Shown here in pieces: positions 50,870 to 60,501 of a stretch of DNA of 64,000 bases (positions are counted from its first letter, which is position 1; each line of letters opens with the position of its first letter). The stretch is from Hydrogenophaga sp. (GTDB lineage: Bacteria > Pseudomonadota > Gammaproteobacteria > Burkholderiales > Burkholderiaceae_C), in assembly GCF_030651625.1 (NCBI RefSeq), contig NZ_JAUSCF010000022.1, positions 186,001 to 250,000 of the forward strand, written 5' to 3'. Made by a program: the position numbers and the translations under genes. The notes below the pieces were generated by a model that saw only the letters and a program-made list of their open reading frames with translations, searched no databases and had not been told where the DNA came from.

Positions 50870-51130
50870 TCAGTCTTCTTGCATGCCGAACTTGCGGTCG
50901 ATCTGGCCCATCTTGTGCGCGTACCAGAAGATCAGCGCGATGAACACATAGATGGAGCCCTGCTGTGCAAACCAGAAACCCAGCGGATAGCCGCCGAGAC
51001 TGATGTTGTTGAGCAGGGGCGCGAACAGAATGCCGGCTCCATAAGAGACCAGGGCCCAGATGACCAGTACCTTGGTCAACAGCCCCAGCGTTGCAGACCA
51101 ATAGGCCTTTGCGTTGCTATCGCTACTCAT
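50870..51130 (-). CDS. DUF4212 small membrane subunit (second copy)
   Basis: 86 aa from ATG 51130 (GAGGAG upstream). Two TM helices and the pattern SLGGYPLGFWFAQQGSIYVFIALIFWYAHKMGQIDRKFG. It pairs with the symporter 16 bp downstream as the other DUF4212 gene does. The two DUF4212 proteins differ substantially, so the pairs are probably old paralogues rather than a recent duplication. Confidence 0.92.
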   Translation of the reverse strand: MSSDSNAKAYWSATLGLLTKVLVIWALVSYGAGILFAPLLNNISLGGYPLGFWFAQQGSIYVFIALIFWYAHKMGQIDRKFGMQED

Positions 51131-51359
51131 GAAAGTTGTCTCCTCGAAGGAAGGTTGTTCCACGAACCAGCGCTCAGACCGGTTCGACTTGCACGGCTGA
51201 AACACACGGTTCCTGCCACTACGGGGCCAATGTCGTGAGACTCGCTTACGCGAAAATTGCGCAACAGCCCAATTCAGGCGACATCGAGGGTATTCCCCTA
51301 AGCTCCATCAGATCATCTGACGCCAAGCTTTCAAAGTGATAGCAAGATTCGAGTAAGGC
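51131..51359. other. Promoter region of the second DUF4212-symporter pair
   Basis: About 230 bp with no gene. It presumably carries the promoter for the minus-strand transporter pair. I see no clear operator; a CrbR-type site cannot be called by eye. Confidence 0.5.
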
Positions 51360-51386
51360 AAAAAAAAAGCGACCCTTGAGGATCGC
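51360..51386 (-). terminator. Rho-independent terminator after ahpF
   Basis: Minus strand GCGATCC-TCAA-GGGTCGC (one G:U pair) followed by nine T. 45 bp beyond the ahpF stop. Confidence 0.88.
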
Positions 51387-51431
51387 CTTCATGAACGCCT
51401 GCGAACAGCAGGAATGCGCATAGTGTGCGCT

Positions 51432-53015
51432 TTAGGCTGCAACCTCCAATGGTTCCAGCACCGGTTGGCGAATCAGAAAATCAAAGGCGCTCAAAGCGGC
51501 CTTCGACCCTTCACCGGCCGCGATCACGATCTGTTTGTACGGTACCGTCGTGCAATCGCCCGCTGCGAACACCCCTGGCACATTGGTGTGCCCCTTCGCG
51601 TCCACCACGATTTCGCCGAAACGGCTGAGCTCGACCGTTCCTTTGAGAAATTCTGTGTTGGGCACCAGGCCGATCTGGACGAAGACGCCTTCGAGTTCGA
51701 TGTGACGCGCCTCCGCGCTGACGCGGTCTTTGTAAGACAGACCAGTGACCTTGCCGTTGGCACCGGTGATTTCGGTGGTCTGGGCATTCACATGCACCGT
51801 CACGTTCGGCAGACTCTTGAGCTTGCTGACCAGCACCGCATCGGCCTTGAGCTCGTCGGCAAATTCGATCAGGGTGACATGCTGCACGATGCCGGCCAGG
51901 TCGATCGCTGCCTCAACACCCGAGTTGCCCCCACCAATGACCGATACGCGCTTGCCCTTGAACAACGGGCCGTCGCAATGTGGACAGTACGCCACACCCT
52001 TGTTCTTGTATTCCTCTTCGCCAGGCACGTTCACGTTGCGCCAGCGCGCGCCGGTGGACAGGATCACGCTGCGCGACTGCAGCACGCCGCCATTGGCCAT
52101 CTGCACCTGGACCAGACCACCCGGTTCCTCGGCTGGAATCAGCTTTTCCGCCCGCTGCAGATTCATGATGTCCACCTCGTAGTGGCGCACCTGCGCTTCG
52201 AGGGCGGTCGCGAACTTAGGACCATCGGTTTCCAGCACCGATATGTAGTTTTCAATCGCCATCGTGTCGTTCACCTGCCCACCAAAGCGCTCGGCCGCCA
52301 CGCCCACACGAATGCCCTTGCGAGCCGCATACACGGCAGCAGCTGCGCCAGCGGGACCACCGCCCACGATCAGCACGTCAAACGGATCCTTGGCGTTGAG
52401 CTTCGCGGCATCACGCTCACCGGCTTTGGTGTCGAGTTTTGCCACGATTTCTTCGACTGTCATGCGACCGGAACCGAACACCTGGCCGTTCAGAAACACC
52501 ATTGGTACGGCCATGATCTCGCGTTCGGTCACTTCCTGCTGGAAAGCGCCGCCTTCGATCACCACGGTTTTCACCTTCGGGTTGACGATCGCCATGAGTG
52601 ACAGCGCCTGTACCACGTCCGGGCAGTTGTGGCAGGTCAGGGACATGTAGACATCAAAACTGAACTCCCCGTCCAACGACTTGATCGCATCGATCACATC
52701 CTGCTCCACTTTGGGCGGATGACCTCCGGTCCAGAGCAACGCGAGCACCAACGAAGTGAATTCATGCCCCAGCGGCAACCCGGCGAAGCGCACACCGGTG
52801 CTTTCACCTGAGCGGGCGACCACAAAAGACGGCTTGCGTCTGTCGTTTCCCGTCGTGTCCAGGGTCACTTTGTCGGACAGGCTGACGATGTCCTCCAGCA
52901 GCCCGCGCATTTCCACTCCAGTAGCGCTCTCATCCAATGAGGCGATGAGGTGAATCGGCTGGCGAAGCATGCCAAGGTAAGTCTGAAGCTGCGATTTGAG
53001 GGTGGCGTCAAGCAT
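51432..53015 (-). CDS. ahpF: Alkyl hydroperoxide reductase subunit F
   Basis: NADH-dependent flavoprotein disulfide reductase that re-reduces AhpC. 527 aa: N-terminal double-thioredoxin domain with CHNC (C128/C131), FAD domain [21 protein letters not shown], redox CPHC (about 345), NADH-binding [19 protein letters not shown] and ATG-type [14 protein letters not shown]. All redox cysteines are present. 222 bp downstream of ahpC, with a GC-rich repeat in the gap, so the two genes may be differentially transcribed. Confidence 0.98.
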   Translation of the reverse strand: MLDATLKSQLQTYLGMLRQPIHLIASLDESATGVEMRGLLEDIVSLSDKVTLDTTGNDRRKPSFVVARSGESTGVRFAGLPLGHEFTSLVLALLWTGGHPPKVEQDVIDAIKSLDGEFSFDVYMSLTCHNCPDVVQALSLMAIVNPKVKTVVIEGGAFQQEVTEREIMAVPMVFLNGQVFGSGRMTVEEIVAKLDTKAGERDAAKLNAKDPFDVLIVGGGPAGAAAAVYAARKGIRVGVAAERFGGQVNDTMAIENYISVLETDGPKFATALEAQVRHYEVDIMNLQRAEKLIPAEEPGGLVQVQMANGGVLQSRSVILSTGARWRNVNVPGEEEYKNKGVAYCPHCDGPLFKGKRVSVIGGGNSGVEAAIDLAGIVQHVTLIEFADELKADAVLVSKLKSLPNVTVHVNAQTTEITGANGKVTGLSYKDRVSAEARHIELEGVFVQIGLVPNTEFLKGTVELSRFGEIVVDAKGHTNVPGVFAAGDCTTVPYKQIVIAAGEGSKAALSAFDFLIRQPVLEPLEVAA

Positions 53016-53162
53016 GGCGGACTCCTGAATGGTGAAACGGGGTGGGCACTGAAGGGATCAGTGCCGCTGTTGGATGGGCCTGCGAACAAGCCCATCGGGC
53101 AGCGGGACTGCAAATCAAGGGAGCGGCTCCGGAGCGAATGGCATTCGTCCAGAAACACGGCG

Positions 53163-53236
53163 AAACCGGCTTTGCCGGGGCGCTCGCGTTGCCCCCTTGA
53201 GGGGATGACGCGCCGCTGGCGCGGCGCGGGAGTGGG
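53163..53236. repeat. GC-rich intergenic repeat between ahpC and ahpF (inverted copy)
   Basis: AACCGGCTTTGCCGGGGC, TTGCCCCCTTGAGGGGATGACGC and CGCCGCTGGCGCGGCG match the reverse complement of the 48.1-48.4 kb unit. It abuts the ahpC stop and could act as a processing or attenuation hairpin. Confidence 0.65.
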
Positions 53237-53237
53237 C

Positions 53238-53801
53238 TCAGATCTTCCCGACCAGATCCAGCGAAGGGGTCAGGGTCTTCTCGCCCTCGTTCCACTTGGC
53301 AGGACAGACCTGACCTGGGTTCTTGGCCACGTACTGGGCAGCCTTGAGCTTGCGCAGGGTTTCCTTGACATCGCGGGCGATGGCGTTGTCGTGAACTTCC
53401 ATCGTCTTGATTTCGCCGTCCGGATTGATGATGAAGGTACCGCGCAGGGCGAGACCTTCTTCTTCGATGTGCACGCCAAAACCACGGGTCAGCTGGTGGG
53501 TGGGGTCACCGATCAGAGGGAAGTTGGCCTTGCCAACGGCGGGAGAAGTCTCGTGCCAGACCTTGTGCGAGAAATGGGTGTCGGTGGTCACGATGTAGAC
53601 CTCGGCGCCCACTTTCTGGAATTCAGCATAGTTGTCAGCTGCATCTTCCACCTCGGTCGGGCAGTTGAAGGTGAAGGCGGCTGGCATGAAGATCAGGACA
53701 GACCATTTGCCCTGCAGGTCCTTTTCGGTCACTTCGATGAATTTGCCTTGCTTGAAAGCCTGGGCCTTGAATGGCTGAACCTTGGTGTTGATCAGAGACA
53801 T
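53238..53801 (-). CDS. ahpC: Alkyl hydroperoxide reductase C, typical 2-Cys peroxiredoxin
   Basis: Reduces H2O2, organic peroxides and peroxynitrite. 187 aa, with peroxidatic C47 in FTFNCPTE and resolving C166 in GQVCPAKW; the DTHFSHKVWHE and GLALRGTFIINPDG blocks are typical of AhpC. Starts MSLINTKVQPFKA at ATG 53801 with AAGGAA upstream. OxyR-like half-sites lie 60-115 bp upstream. Confidence 0.98.
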   Translation of the reverse strand: MSLINTKVQPFKAQAFKQGKFIEVTEKDLQGKWSVLIFMPAAFTFNCPTEVEDAADNYAEFQKVGAEVYIVTTDTHFSHKVWHETSPAVGKANFPLIGDPTHQLTRGFGVHIEEEGLALRGTFIINPDGEIKTMEVHDNAIARDVKETLRKLKAAQYVAKNPGQVCPAKWNEGEKTLTPSLDLVGKI

Positions 53802-53862
53802 GGGATTTCCTTGGTGGGGGTTTGAAAAAACAGGATGCTTCGCCGAATGCGACCATTGAATA

Positions 53863-53914
53863 ATAGTCGATAACTATTGCTTTTAACTATTGATAGATGC
53901 TATGACAGACATAG
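53863..53914. promoter_or_regulatory. Candidate OxyR-binding region upstream of ahpC
   Basis: ATAG-N7-CTAT at 53863-53877 matches one OxyR half-site arrangement, and CTAT-N7-ATAG occurs at 53900-53914, with further CTAT/ATAG at 53887-53896. The full four-element spacing is not perfect. The location between ahpC and the iron genes fits. Confidence 0.5.
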
Positions 53915-54041
53915 ATTTTGTTGCCATGCAACATGGTTTTTGCATCGTAGTGGTTAACCCCCATGCGTGGCAAGTCATGCATGCGGGTGAGCCGTCAGAC
54001 CCGTGTGCTGCTGGGTAGTGCGCTACAAAATATTTCTTCTA

Positions 54042-54066
54042 CTGTATGCGAGTCATTCTCATTTGC
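54042..54066. promoter_or_regulatory. Fur-box-like site upstream of the TonB-dependent receptor
   Basis: TGCGAGTCATTCTCATTTGC contains two overlapping 19-mers, 6 bp apart, each matching the Fur consensus at about 11/19. It shares ATGCGA(G/C)TCATT with the stronger box at 58358-58376. Confidence 0.6.
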
Positions 54067-54153
54067 AATACAATTCATTTTCCAGCCAGCCAAGAGGTGC
54101 CAGATGTTGCGCCGCAGCCAGCCGAAAACCCATCGACTGTGAACCGCGCATCC

Positions 54154-56457
54154 ATGCCTTCAAACCCCACCATTGCTGTCACCCGCCCCCACTTTGTCCT
54201 CCACAACAAAGCAACAGGTGGCATGCAGCCATTCGCATCCTCAGCGGCCCTGCTGCCCCTGGGCGCCATGCTGCTCGCCACAACCATGGGGGCGATGGCC
54301 CAGAACGCCCCCGCCCCAGAAGCGAAAACCCTTTCAACCGTGGTCGTGCGAGAAAAGGCCGAATCCCCCGCAGCAAAGAACAGCGTGCAAGCCACCGACA
54401 CACAGATCGGCAAAGGCACGCAGGCGCTGCGAGATATTCCGCAATCTGTCACGGTGATGACGGAGCGCCTGATCGACGACCGCAACCTCGACGATTTCCG
54501 CGAAGTGCTGCGCACCACCGCCGGCGTGACGTTCCAGGCCGGTGAAACCGGCGAAGAAGACGTTCGACTGCGTGGTTTCTCGCTCGGCCAGGCCGGCGAC
54601 ATCTACACCGACGGCATTCGGGACGGCGCACTCTACGAGCGTGACACCTTCAACAAGGACCGCATCGAAGTGCTCAAGGGATCGGCCTCCATGCTCTTCG
54701 GCAAGGGCTCCACCGGCGGCGTGGTGAACCAGGTCAGCAAGTTTCCGTTCCTGCTGGACCAGCACGAAGCCAACTACACCATCGGCACCGGCAACGAACA
54801 CCGCCTGACCGGCGACTTCAACTTCCGCCTTTCCGAAGACTCCGCATTCCGGCTCAATGCCATGGTGCACGACGCCGAAAACGACGGCGCCGAAGTCAAG
54901 AAACGTGGCGTGGCACACACCTACCGCTGGGGCATCGGCACGCGCAACGAATTCTCCGTCGGCCTCTACCACCTGGAGGTGGAAGGCCGCCCCAACTTCA
55001 ACCACCCCTGGTTCCTGGAAAACGGTGTCATCCAGCCCACACTGCCTGCCAGCGCCTACCACGGCCTGGCCAGCGACCACCAGGACACCTCGGCCACCTA
55101 CGCCACCTTCACGCACAAGCACCGCTTCAGCCACGAAAGCGAGCTCTCCACGCGCGTGCGTCACGGTCGTTTTGAGCGTGATCTCTGGGCCAGCGTGATC
55201 CGCTTCGGCCAGACCAACGGCAGCGCCACCACGGCCGCCACCCTGAATCCGAACACGCCCATCACGCGCACCCCCAAAGGCCGCATCGGCATCAGCGAGG
55301 CCACACAGATCCAGAGCGACTACACCAACCGCGTTGACTGGCTGGGCAAGAAACACAACCTGATCGCGGGTGTGGACGTGTCAGTGGAAGATGCCCGCCG
55401 TGCAAACAACTTCGCAGGGACGCCCAGCGGGCTGGAAAGCACGGTGGGCACACCGAACAACGGCGACGCTCGGCCTGACACACGCGGTCCCGCGCCGTTC
55501 AACACCTTCGAAACCCGCAACATGGGCATCTATGTTCAGGACACCATCGAGCTCAACAGCGTCTGGAAACTGATCGCAGGCTTGCGCCACGACCGATTCG
55601 AAGCTTCGTACGACACCCTGCCCACCTCCGGCCAAAACGGTGCGGTCACACCCGGCACCAGCTTCGAGCGTTCGGATTCGCTCTGGAGCCCTCGCGTGGG
55701 CGCGATCTACCAGCCAACCGACACCCAGTCCTACTACGTCTCGCTGGGCACTTCGTACAACACGTCGGGCGACACTTACCAGTTCACGCCCGGGAACCCC
55801 AATGGTCGCGACGCCAACACGCCAGCGGAAAAAAGCCGCAACCTGGAAGTGGGCGGCAAGTTCGAACTGTTCGACAAGCGCGCATCACTGGGTGTGGCCC
55901 TGTTCCGCTCTGAAAAGTACAACGAACGCAATACAGATCCCGACACGGCGGCGGAGCAGAACCTGCTGTCCGGCAAGCGCCACGCCAGTGGCATGGAGTT
56001 CAACCTCGCAGGGCGCATCACGCCCAAATGGGAAATCTTCTACAACCACACCTGGATCCCGGATGCCCGTATCGACGCAAGCAATGTGCCTGCGTTCACG
56101 GTCAACCAACAAGGCCAGGTGAATGCCAACACGACTCAGCGAAAAGGCGATCGCCCAGGGCTCACGCCCAAGCACAGTGCCAGTCTCTGGACCACTTATC
56201 AGGTGCTGCCGAATCTGCGCGTGGGTGGCGGACTGAACCACCGAGGCAAGCAACACCCCGAAGGGCGTCGCGATCTGGTGGCAAAGAGCTTCACCACCGT
56301 GGACGCCATGGTGGAGTACAGCCTCACCGAAGCCTCCTCGCTCAAGCTCAATGTCAGCAATCTGACCGACAAGCTCTATGCGGACTCTCTGTACCGCGGC
56401 TTTTACGCGCCAGGCGCGCCTCGCACGGTTCAACTGACGCTCAAGACCTTGTTCTGA
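54154..56457 (+). CDS. TonB-dependent siderophore receptor (Fiu/catecholate-like)
   Basis: Outer-membrane 22-strand barrel importing ferric siderophores. 767 aa from ATG 54154; ATG 54223 has a better RBS and remains possible. Signal peptide ([20 protein letters not shown]), plug domain from about 85 ([19 protein letters not shown]...VRLRGFS...[40 protein letters not shown]), and a barrel ending in the Phe signature TLKTLF. An apparent earlier ATG at 54046 lies inside the Fur-like box and is unlikely. piuC follows 20 bp later, as in Fiu-PiuC pairs. Confidence 0.95.
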   Translation: MPSNPTIAVTRPHFVLHNKATGGMQPFASSAALLPLGAMLLATTMGAMAQNAPAPEAKTLSTVVVREKAESPAAKNSVQATDTQIGKGTQALRDIPQSVTVMTERLIDDRNLDDFREVLRTTAGVTFQAGETGEEDVRLRGFSLGQAGDIYTDGIRDGALYERDTFNKDRIEVLKGSASMLFGKGSTGGVVNQVSKFPFLLDQHEANYTIGTGNEHRLTGDFNFRLSEDSAFRLNAMVHDAENDGAEVKKRGVAHTYRWGIGTRNEFSVGLYHLEVEGRPNFNHPWFLENGVIQPTLPASAYHGLASDHQDTSATYATFTHKHRFSHESELSTRVRHGRFERDLWASVIRFGQTNGSATTAATLNPNTPITRTPKGRIGISEATQIQSDYTNRVDWLGKKHNLIAGVDVSVEDARRANNFAGTPSGLESTVGTPNNGDARPDTRGPAPFNTFETRNMGIYVQDTIELNSVWKLIAGLRHDRFEASYDTLPTSGQNGAVTPGTSFERSDSLWSPRVGAIYQPTDTQSYYVSLGTSYNTSGDTYQFTPGNPNGRDANTPAEKSRNLEVGGKFELFDKRASLGVALFRSEKYNERNTDPDTAAEQNLLSGKRHASGMEFNLAGRITPKWEIFYNHTWIPDARIDASNVPAFTVNQQGQVNANTTQRKGDRPGLTPKHSASLWTTYQVLPNLRVGGGLNHRGKQHPEGRRDLVAKSFTTVDAMVEYSLTEASSLKLNVSNLTDKLYADSLYRGFYAPGAPRTVQLTLKTLF

Positions 56458-56477
56458 AGAAAAACAGCCCGCCTGCC

Positions 56478-57164
56478 ATGCTGCTGCACCTCAAACACAT
56501 CTTCTCCTCCAAGGAAATCGGCATCGCACGTGCGCTGCTGAACGACGACGCGCCGTGGCTGGACGGACGCAGCAGCGCAGGCGGGCAGGCAGTGATCCAG
56601 AAGCAGAATCACCAGCTGTCGCAGGACAGCGATCACGCCAGGCAACTCCAGACCATGGTGCTGTCCGCCGTGCAGCGCGACCCGCTCTTTTTTTCTGCCA
56701 CGCTCCCCAAGAAGATTTTCAATCCGCTGTTCAACCGCTACGGTGGCCACGCCAACCACTACGGTGCTCATGTGGACGGCGCAGTACTTCGTTCGAACGC
56801 CACACAGCAATGGGTGCGCAGCGATATTTCCTGCACCCTCTTCCTCTCTGAACCGGATGAATACGAAGGCGGCGAACTGGTCGTTCATGACACGTTCGGT
56901 CAGCAACGCGTGAAGCTCGCAGCCGGCGACCTGATCGTCTACCCGGGCACCAGCGTTCACCAGGTGGATGCCGTCACAAAAGGCCAGCGAATTGCCAGCT
57001 TTTTCTGGATCGAAAGCATGGTGCGCAGCGACGAGCAGCGTCGACTGCTGTTTGACCTTGACATGAATCTGTTGAAGCTGCGAGAGCGCCAAGGCGAAAC
57101 GGCCGAAACCACTGCGCTGACCGGCTGCTACCACAACCTCTTGCGAATGTGGGCAGACACTTGA
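56478..57164 (+). CDS. piuC: Fe(II)/2-oxoglutarate-dependent dioxygenase, PiuC/YbiX family
   Basis: PKHD-type hydroxylase usually found next to Fiu/PiuA receptors. 228 aa from ATG 56478: iron ligands H98 and D100 ([10 protein letters not shown]) and H161 (GTSVHQV), and R171 for 2-oxoglutarate. The frame extends far upstream over the receptor gene in another phase; homology begins at [13 protein letters not shown]. The physiological substrate is not established. 20 bp after the receptor and overlapping the oxidase gene. Confidence 0.95.
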   Translation: MLLHLKHIFSSKEIGIARALLNDDAPWLDGRSSAGGQAVIQKQNHQLSQDSDHARQLQTMVLSAVQRDPLFFSATLPKKIFNPLFNRYGGHANHYGAHVDGAVLRSNATQQWVRSDISCTLFLSEPDEYEGGELVVHDTFGQQRVKLAAGDLIVYPGTSVHQVDAVTKGQRIASFFWIESMVRSDEQRRLLFDLDMNLLKLRERQGETAETTALTGCYHNLLRMWADT

Positions 57165-58318
57165 CCGCTGTATCCGCACCCTCCTCCACCGTCCCGGACC
57201 GCTTCCAGCTACCAGAGGGCGTTTGCAGTCTCGCAGATCACGAGAAGCACGCCCAGGGCCTGATGGATGCGGCCACCTGGGCTTACTTCAACGGCGGTGC
57301 CGCTGACGAGATCACACTCCGCGCCAACGTCGCTGCCTGGCAGCAAATCCCCCTTTACCCACGCGTGTTGCGACCCATGCATGAAGCACACACGCGGGTC
57401 ACCCTGTTGGGACGGACATGGTCCCACCCCGTTCTTGTCGCACCGATGGCATACCAATGTCTGGCGCATCCCCACGGCGAGCAGGCCACGGCACTGGCTG
57501 CGGCCGCGATGGGAGCAGGCATGGTGCTCAGCACGCAGTCAAGCACCTCAATGGAAGACGTTGCCCGGCTGACCCTGGCCGACAATGGCCGGGGGCCCTT
57601 GTGGTTTCAACTCTATCTGCAAGGCGATCGGGCACTCACTTGCGAACTGGTGCGCCGGGCCGAGGATGCAGGCTACGAAGCGCTTGTGGTCACGGTGGAT
57701 GCACCCGTGCAGGGCGCCAGAAACCGTGAGCGCCGAGCAGGCTTTCAACTACCCAGCCATGTGAGAGCTGTGCATCTCGATGGCCATGAACCACCTTCCC
57801 CAGCAGCTCTCCTGCCCGGCCAGAGCGCCCTGTTTGACGCCCACCTGAAACACACGCCGACCTGGAACGACATCGAATGGCTGCGCTGCGTCACGCGCTT
57901 GCCCATTGTGCTCAAAGGCATCGGCCATCCGGACGATGCACTCCAGGCGCACAGGTCCGGCGCTGCGGGGGTGATCGTTTCCAATCATGGCGGCCGCGTA
58001 CTCGACACCACACCACCTTCGGCAGCCTTGTTGCCCGCTGTGGCCCAGGCCCTTCAAGGCGACTTGCCCGTTCTGGTCGACGGCGGCATCCGCCGAGGCA
58101 CCGATATTCTGAAGGCCTTGGGACTGGGCGCCTGCGCGGTAATGGTGGGACGCCCGGTTCTGCACGGGCTGGCCAATGCCGGGGCCGTGGGTGTTGCTCA
58201 TGTGTTGCGACTTCTGCGCGACGAGCTGGAAATGACAATGGCACTCACCGGCTGCACCTCGTTGTCGTCAGCGCACGAATCTCTCGTCGTCCCATCTGTG
58301 CACATTGGGCAAACCTGA
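57149..58318 (+). CDS. FMN-dependent 2-hydroxy-acid oxidase/dehydrogenase (LldD/lactate oxidase-like)
   Basis: Flavoenzyme oxidising L-2-hydroxy acids such as lactate, glycolate or mandelate. 389 aa, TIM barrel: N-terminal [42 protein letters not shown], catalytic Lys in [11 protein letters not shown], catalytic His in [13 protein letters not shown]-phosphate [27 protein letters not shown]. The start is unclear: GTG 57149 overlaps piuC by 16 bp, and TTG 57161 would overlap by 4 bp. Its place in an iron operon is unusual. Substrate not predictable. Confidence 0.9.
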   Translation: MGRHLTAVSAPSSTVPDRFQLPEGVCSLADHEKHAQGLMDAATWAYFNGGAADEITLRANVAAWQQIPLYPRVLRPMHEAHTRVTLLGRTWSHPVLVAPMAYQCLAHPHGEQATALAAAAMGAGMVLSTQSSTSMEDVARLTLADNGRGPLWFQLYLQGDRALTCELVRRAEDAGYEALVVTVDAPVQGARNRERRAGFQLPSHVRAVHLDGHEPPSPAALLPGQSALFDAHLKHTPTWNDIEWLRCVTRLPIVLKGIGHPDDALQAHRSGAAGVIVSNHGGRVLDTTPPSAALLPAVAQALQGDLPVLVDGGIRRGTDILKALGLGACAVMVGRPVLHGLANAGAVGVAHVLRLLRDELEMTMALTGCTSLSSAHESLVVPSVHIGQT

Positions 58319-58357
58319 AAGCAGAAGTCTCGAATTTTGCGGGTCTATAAATCTAAT

Positions 58358-58376
58358 GTTAATGCGACTCATTATC
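58358..58376. promoter_or_regulatory. Fur box upstream of the tonB operon
   Basis: GTTAATGCGACTCATTATC matches the consensus GATAATGATAATCATTATC at 15 of 19 positions. It lies 54 bp before the 25-aa ORF and about 175 bp before tonB, so iron repression of tonB-exbB-exbD-hemP is likely. Confidence 0.82.
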
Positions 58377-58429
58377 GTTTATAGTTTTTTCTGAAATATC
58401 TTCGAACATTGCACCTGAAAGGAACCACC

Positions 58430-58507
58430 ATGATCACGGGAGTCACAATGTTGGGCCTCTGCCTGGTCGCCGTGCTTGCCGCCATCTGGTGGGTGTTTCG
58501 TTGCTGA
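58430..58507 (+). CDS. 25-residue membrane micropeptide upstream of tonB
   Basis: ATG 58430 with AAAGGA about 8 bp upstream; TGA at 58505. The peptide starts MITGVTMLGL, contains a continuous hydrophobic stretch (about residues 5-22) and ends WWVFRC, so it fits a single TM helix with a positive C-terminal end. The RBS is better than tonB's own. First ORF after the Fur box. No known family; possibly a leader or a small subunit of the TonB system. Confidence 0.6.
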   Translation: MITGVTMLGLCLVAVLAAIWWVFRC

Positions 58508-58550
58508 AAGAACGCTTCGCCAGAGTGCCACCTGCCCGAGCCGCCCATAC

Positions 58551-59279
58551 ATGAACGCCGCCCGCTCGGCATCCGTACTGCCACTTCCTTCCATGCCCTT
58601 CGCCTCCCACATCACCAAACGCATGAGCATCGTCGGCACAGTGGTCGGACTGCATGTGCTGGGTCTTTGGGCCATGCAAAGTGGATTGCTTTCCCGGGCC
58701 GTGGAATTGGTGATACCTGTGCAAGTCATCGCAGACATCATCGAGGCCCCACAGCCCGAGATCACACCAGCGCCTCCTTCGCCCGTGCCCACGCCGCAAC
58801 CTGTGATCAACAAGCCTCGTCCGGTGGTCAGGCCCCCTCCGCCGCGTGTGCCCCAGCCCATGGTCGAGCCCCTGCCGCGAACCGATGCGGCGGCTGCGAT
58901 CACTGCGCCTGTGCTCATGCCTGAAATCTCGCAGGCACCCGCCTCTGAGTCGTCGCCTGCCCAAGCCGTGGTCAAAGCCGAGCCCGCGGCTGCACGCATT
59001 GAGCTTCCTTCAAGTGATGCCGACTACCTGAGCAATCCAGCGCCGGCATACCCCGCCCTTTCAAGGCGCCTCGGTGAACAAGGTAAGGTGGTCGTACGGG
59101 TATTCATCGAGGCCAGTGGCTCTGCCACGCGGGCCGAAATCGGCAGTTCCAGTGGCTACGAACGCCTCGATCAGACCGCCCTTCAGACGGTGCAGAGGTG
59201 GCGTTATGTTCCAGGCAAACGCAATGGCGTACCCGAGGCCATGTGGTTCAACGTGCCCATCACTTTTGTTCTTGAATAA
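58551..59279 (+). CDS. tonB: TonB energy-transducing protein
   Basis: Inner-membrane protein carrying proton-motive energy to outer-membrane receptors. 242 aa from ATG 58551: TM helix about 26-42 (SIVGTVVGLHVLGLWAMQ), Pro-rich periplasmic spacer (70-110, with KPRPVVRPPPPRVPQP), and TonB C-terminal domain (about 150-242; YPALSRRLGEQGKVVVRVFI and WRYVPGKRNG). Weak RBS; ATG 58593 and 58623 are alternatives. Followed by exbB 23 bp later. Confidence 0.95.
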   Translation: MNAARSASVLPLPSMPFASHITKRMSIVGTVVGLHVLGLWAMQSGLLSRAVELVIPVQVIADIIEAPQPEITPAPPSPVPTPQPVINKPRPVVRPPPPRVPQPMVEPLPRTDAAAAITAPVLMPEISQAPASESSPAQAVVKAEPAAARIELPSSDADYLSNPAPAYPALSRRLGEQGKVVVRVFIEASGSATRAEIGSSSGYERLDQTALQTVQRWRYVPGKRNGVPEAMWFNVPITFVLE

Positions 59280-59302
59280 CCGTCTTTGAGGAGTTTTGCG
59301 CA

Positions 59303-60037
59303 ATGGATTCACACTTCGCGTCCACCGGACTGGTACACGTCTGGCAGCAAGGCGATTGGGTCACCCGATCGGTTGCCCTCGTGCTGCTGGTCATGTCACT
59401 CGCCACCTGGATCATCATCTTCTGGAAAGCATTGGACCAGCGCGCTCAACGGGCCCAGGCCAAAGGCATTGAAGGCTTCTGGCACAGCGCGGATTTTGCC
59501 GAGGGCCTTGACAAGCTGGGCCCGACGGAAGGCAACCCGTTCCGGGCGGTGGCATTGGAGGGTCGGGAAGCCACCCGCCACATTCTTCACAAGGATGGGC
59601 GCAGCGGAACCCAGTTGCATGACACGCTGGACGTGAGCGACTGGGTCGAACGCTCACTGCGCAAGAGCGTTGACGACTTTCAGGCCCGCGCACAAGGGGG
59701 ATTATCGGTGCTCGCCTCGGTGGCTTCCACAGCGCCTTTTGTGGGACTCTTCGGCACGGTCTGGGGCATCTACCACGCCTTGATCGGTATCGGTGCTGCC
59801 GGCCAGGTGAGCATCGATCAGGTCGCTGGCCCCATTGGTGAGGCACTGATCATGACGGCACTGGGTCTGGTGGTGGCCATACCTGCCGTGCTGGGGTACA
59901 ACGCCCTGCTGCGCGGCAACAAGGGCGTGATTCACCAGCTCAACCGATTCGCACACGATTTGCACGCCTACTTTGTGACGGGCGCGCGCGTCACGGCGGG
60001 TGGCGACGGAAAAGTGCTTCCCATGAAGAAAGCCTGA
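59303..60037 (+). CDS. exbB: Biopolymer transport protein ExbB
   Basis: Pentameric proton-channel subunit of the TonB motor (MotA/TolQ/ExbB family). 244 aa: TM1 about 24-42, large cytosolic domain, then TM2/TM3 with STAPFVGLFGTVWGIYHALIGI and GPIGEALIMTALGLVVAIPAVLGYN. GAGGAG lies about 9 bp upstream of the ATG. Between tonB and exbD. Confidence 0.97.
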   Translation: MDSHFASTGLVHVWQQGDWVTRSVALVLLVMSLATWIIIFWKALDQRAQRAQAKGIEGFWHSADFAEGLDKLGPTEGNPFRAVALEGREATRHILHKDGRSGTQLHDTLDVSDWVERSLRKSVDDFQARAQGGLSVLASVASTAPFVGLFGTVWGIYHALIGIGAAGQVSIDQVAGPIGEALIMTALGLVVAIPAVLGYNALLRGNKGVIHQLNRFAHDLHAYFVTGARVTAGGDGKVLPMKKA

Positions 60038-60059
60038 GACCCATCAAGGAAAGCAGATC

Positions 60060-60473
60060 ATGGCCATAGGAACCCAGGAAGACAGCGACACCATGATGGG
60101 CGAGATCAACATGATCCCGTTCATTGACGTGATGCTGGTGCTTTTGATCATCTTCATCATCACCGTCCCGGTGATCAAACACGCGGTCAACATCGAGCTG
60201 CCACGCGCCAGCAACGAAAAGGTAGTCGACAAGACAGAGAACATTCGCCTCGCCGTGAATGCAGACGGGATCTACTTCTGGAACGACTCACGCATCGACG
60301 ACGCGGAATTCGAGGCGCGACTGGTGGTCGCTGCCAGTCAGGAACCGCAGCCGGAGCTGCACATCCGCGGCGACAAGGCGGTCCGCTACGAACGCGTAGC
60401 GCAGGTGATGGCCGCCGCGCAGCGGGCCGGTGTTCGCAAGATTGGATTCATCACCGAGCCAGCAGCGCAGTGA
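60060..60473 (+). CDS. exbD: Biopolymer transport protein ExbD
   Basis: Second stator subunit. 137 aa: single TM helix containing the proton-carrying Asp in NMIPFIDVMLVLLIIFIITVP (D23), then the periplasmic domain. AAGGAAAG precedes ATG 60060. Completes the tonB-exbB-exbD unit. Confidence 0.97.
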   Translation: MAIGTQEDSDTMMGEINMIPFIDVMLVLLIIFIITVPVIKHAVNIELPRASNEKVVDKTENIRLAVNADGIYFWNDSRIDDAEFEARLVVAASQEPQPELHIRGDKAVRYERVAQVMAAAQRAGVRKIGFITEPAAQ

Positions 60474-60501
60474 TTGCACCTCAGCCTAAAGGGACATTGC
60501 C

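Noticed and set aside
49000-50943. 647-codon open frame opposite the second symporter
   Set aside because: Antisense shadow; His/Gln-rich composition from complementary hydrophobic codons.
54046-54153. Upstream extension of the TonB receptor from ATG 54046
   Set aside because: That ATG lies within the Fur-like box, and the residues before the signal peptide look non-coding.
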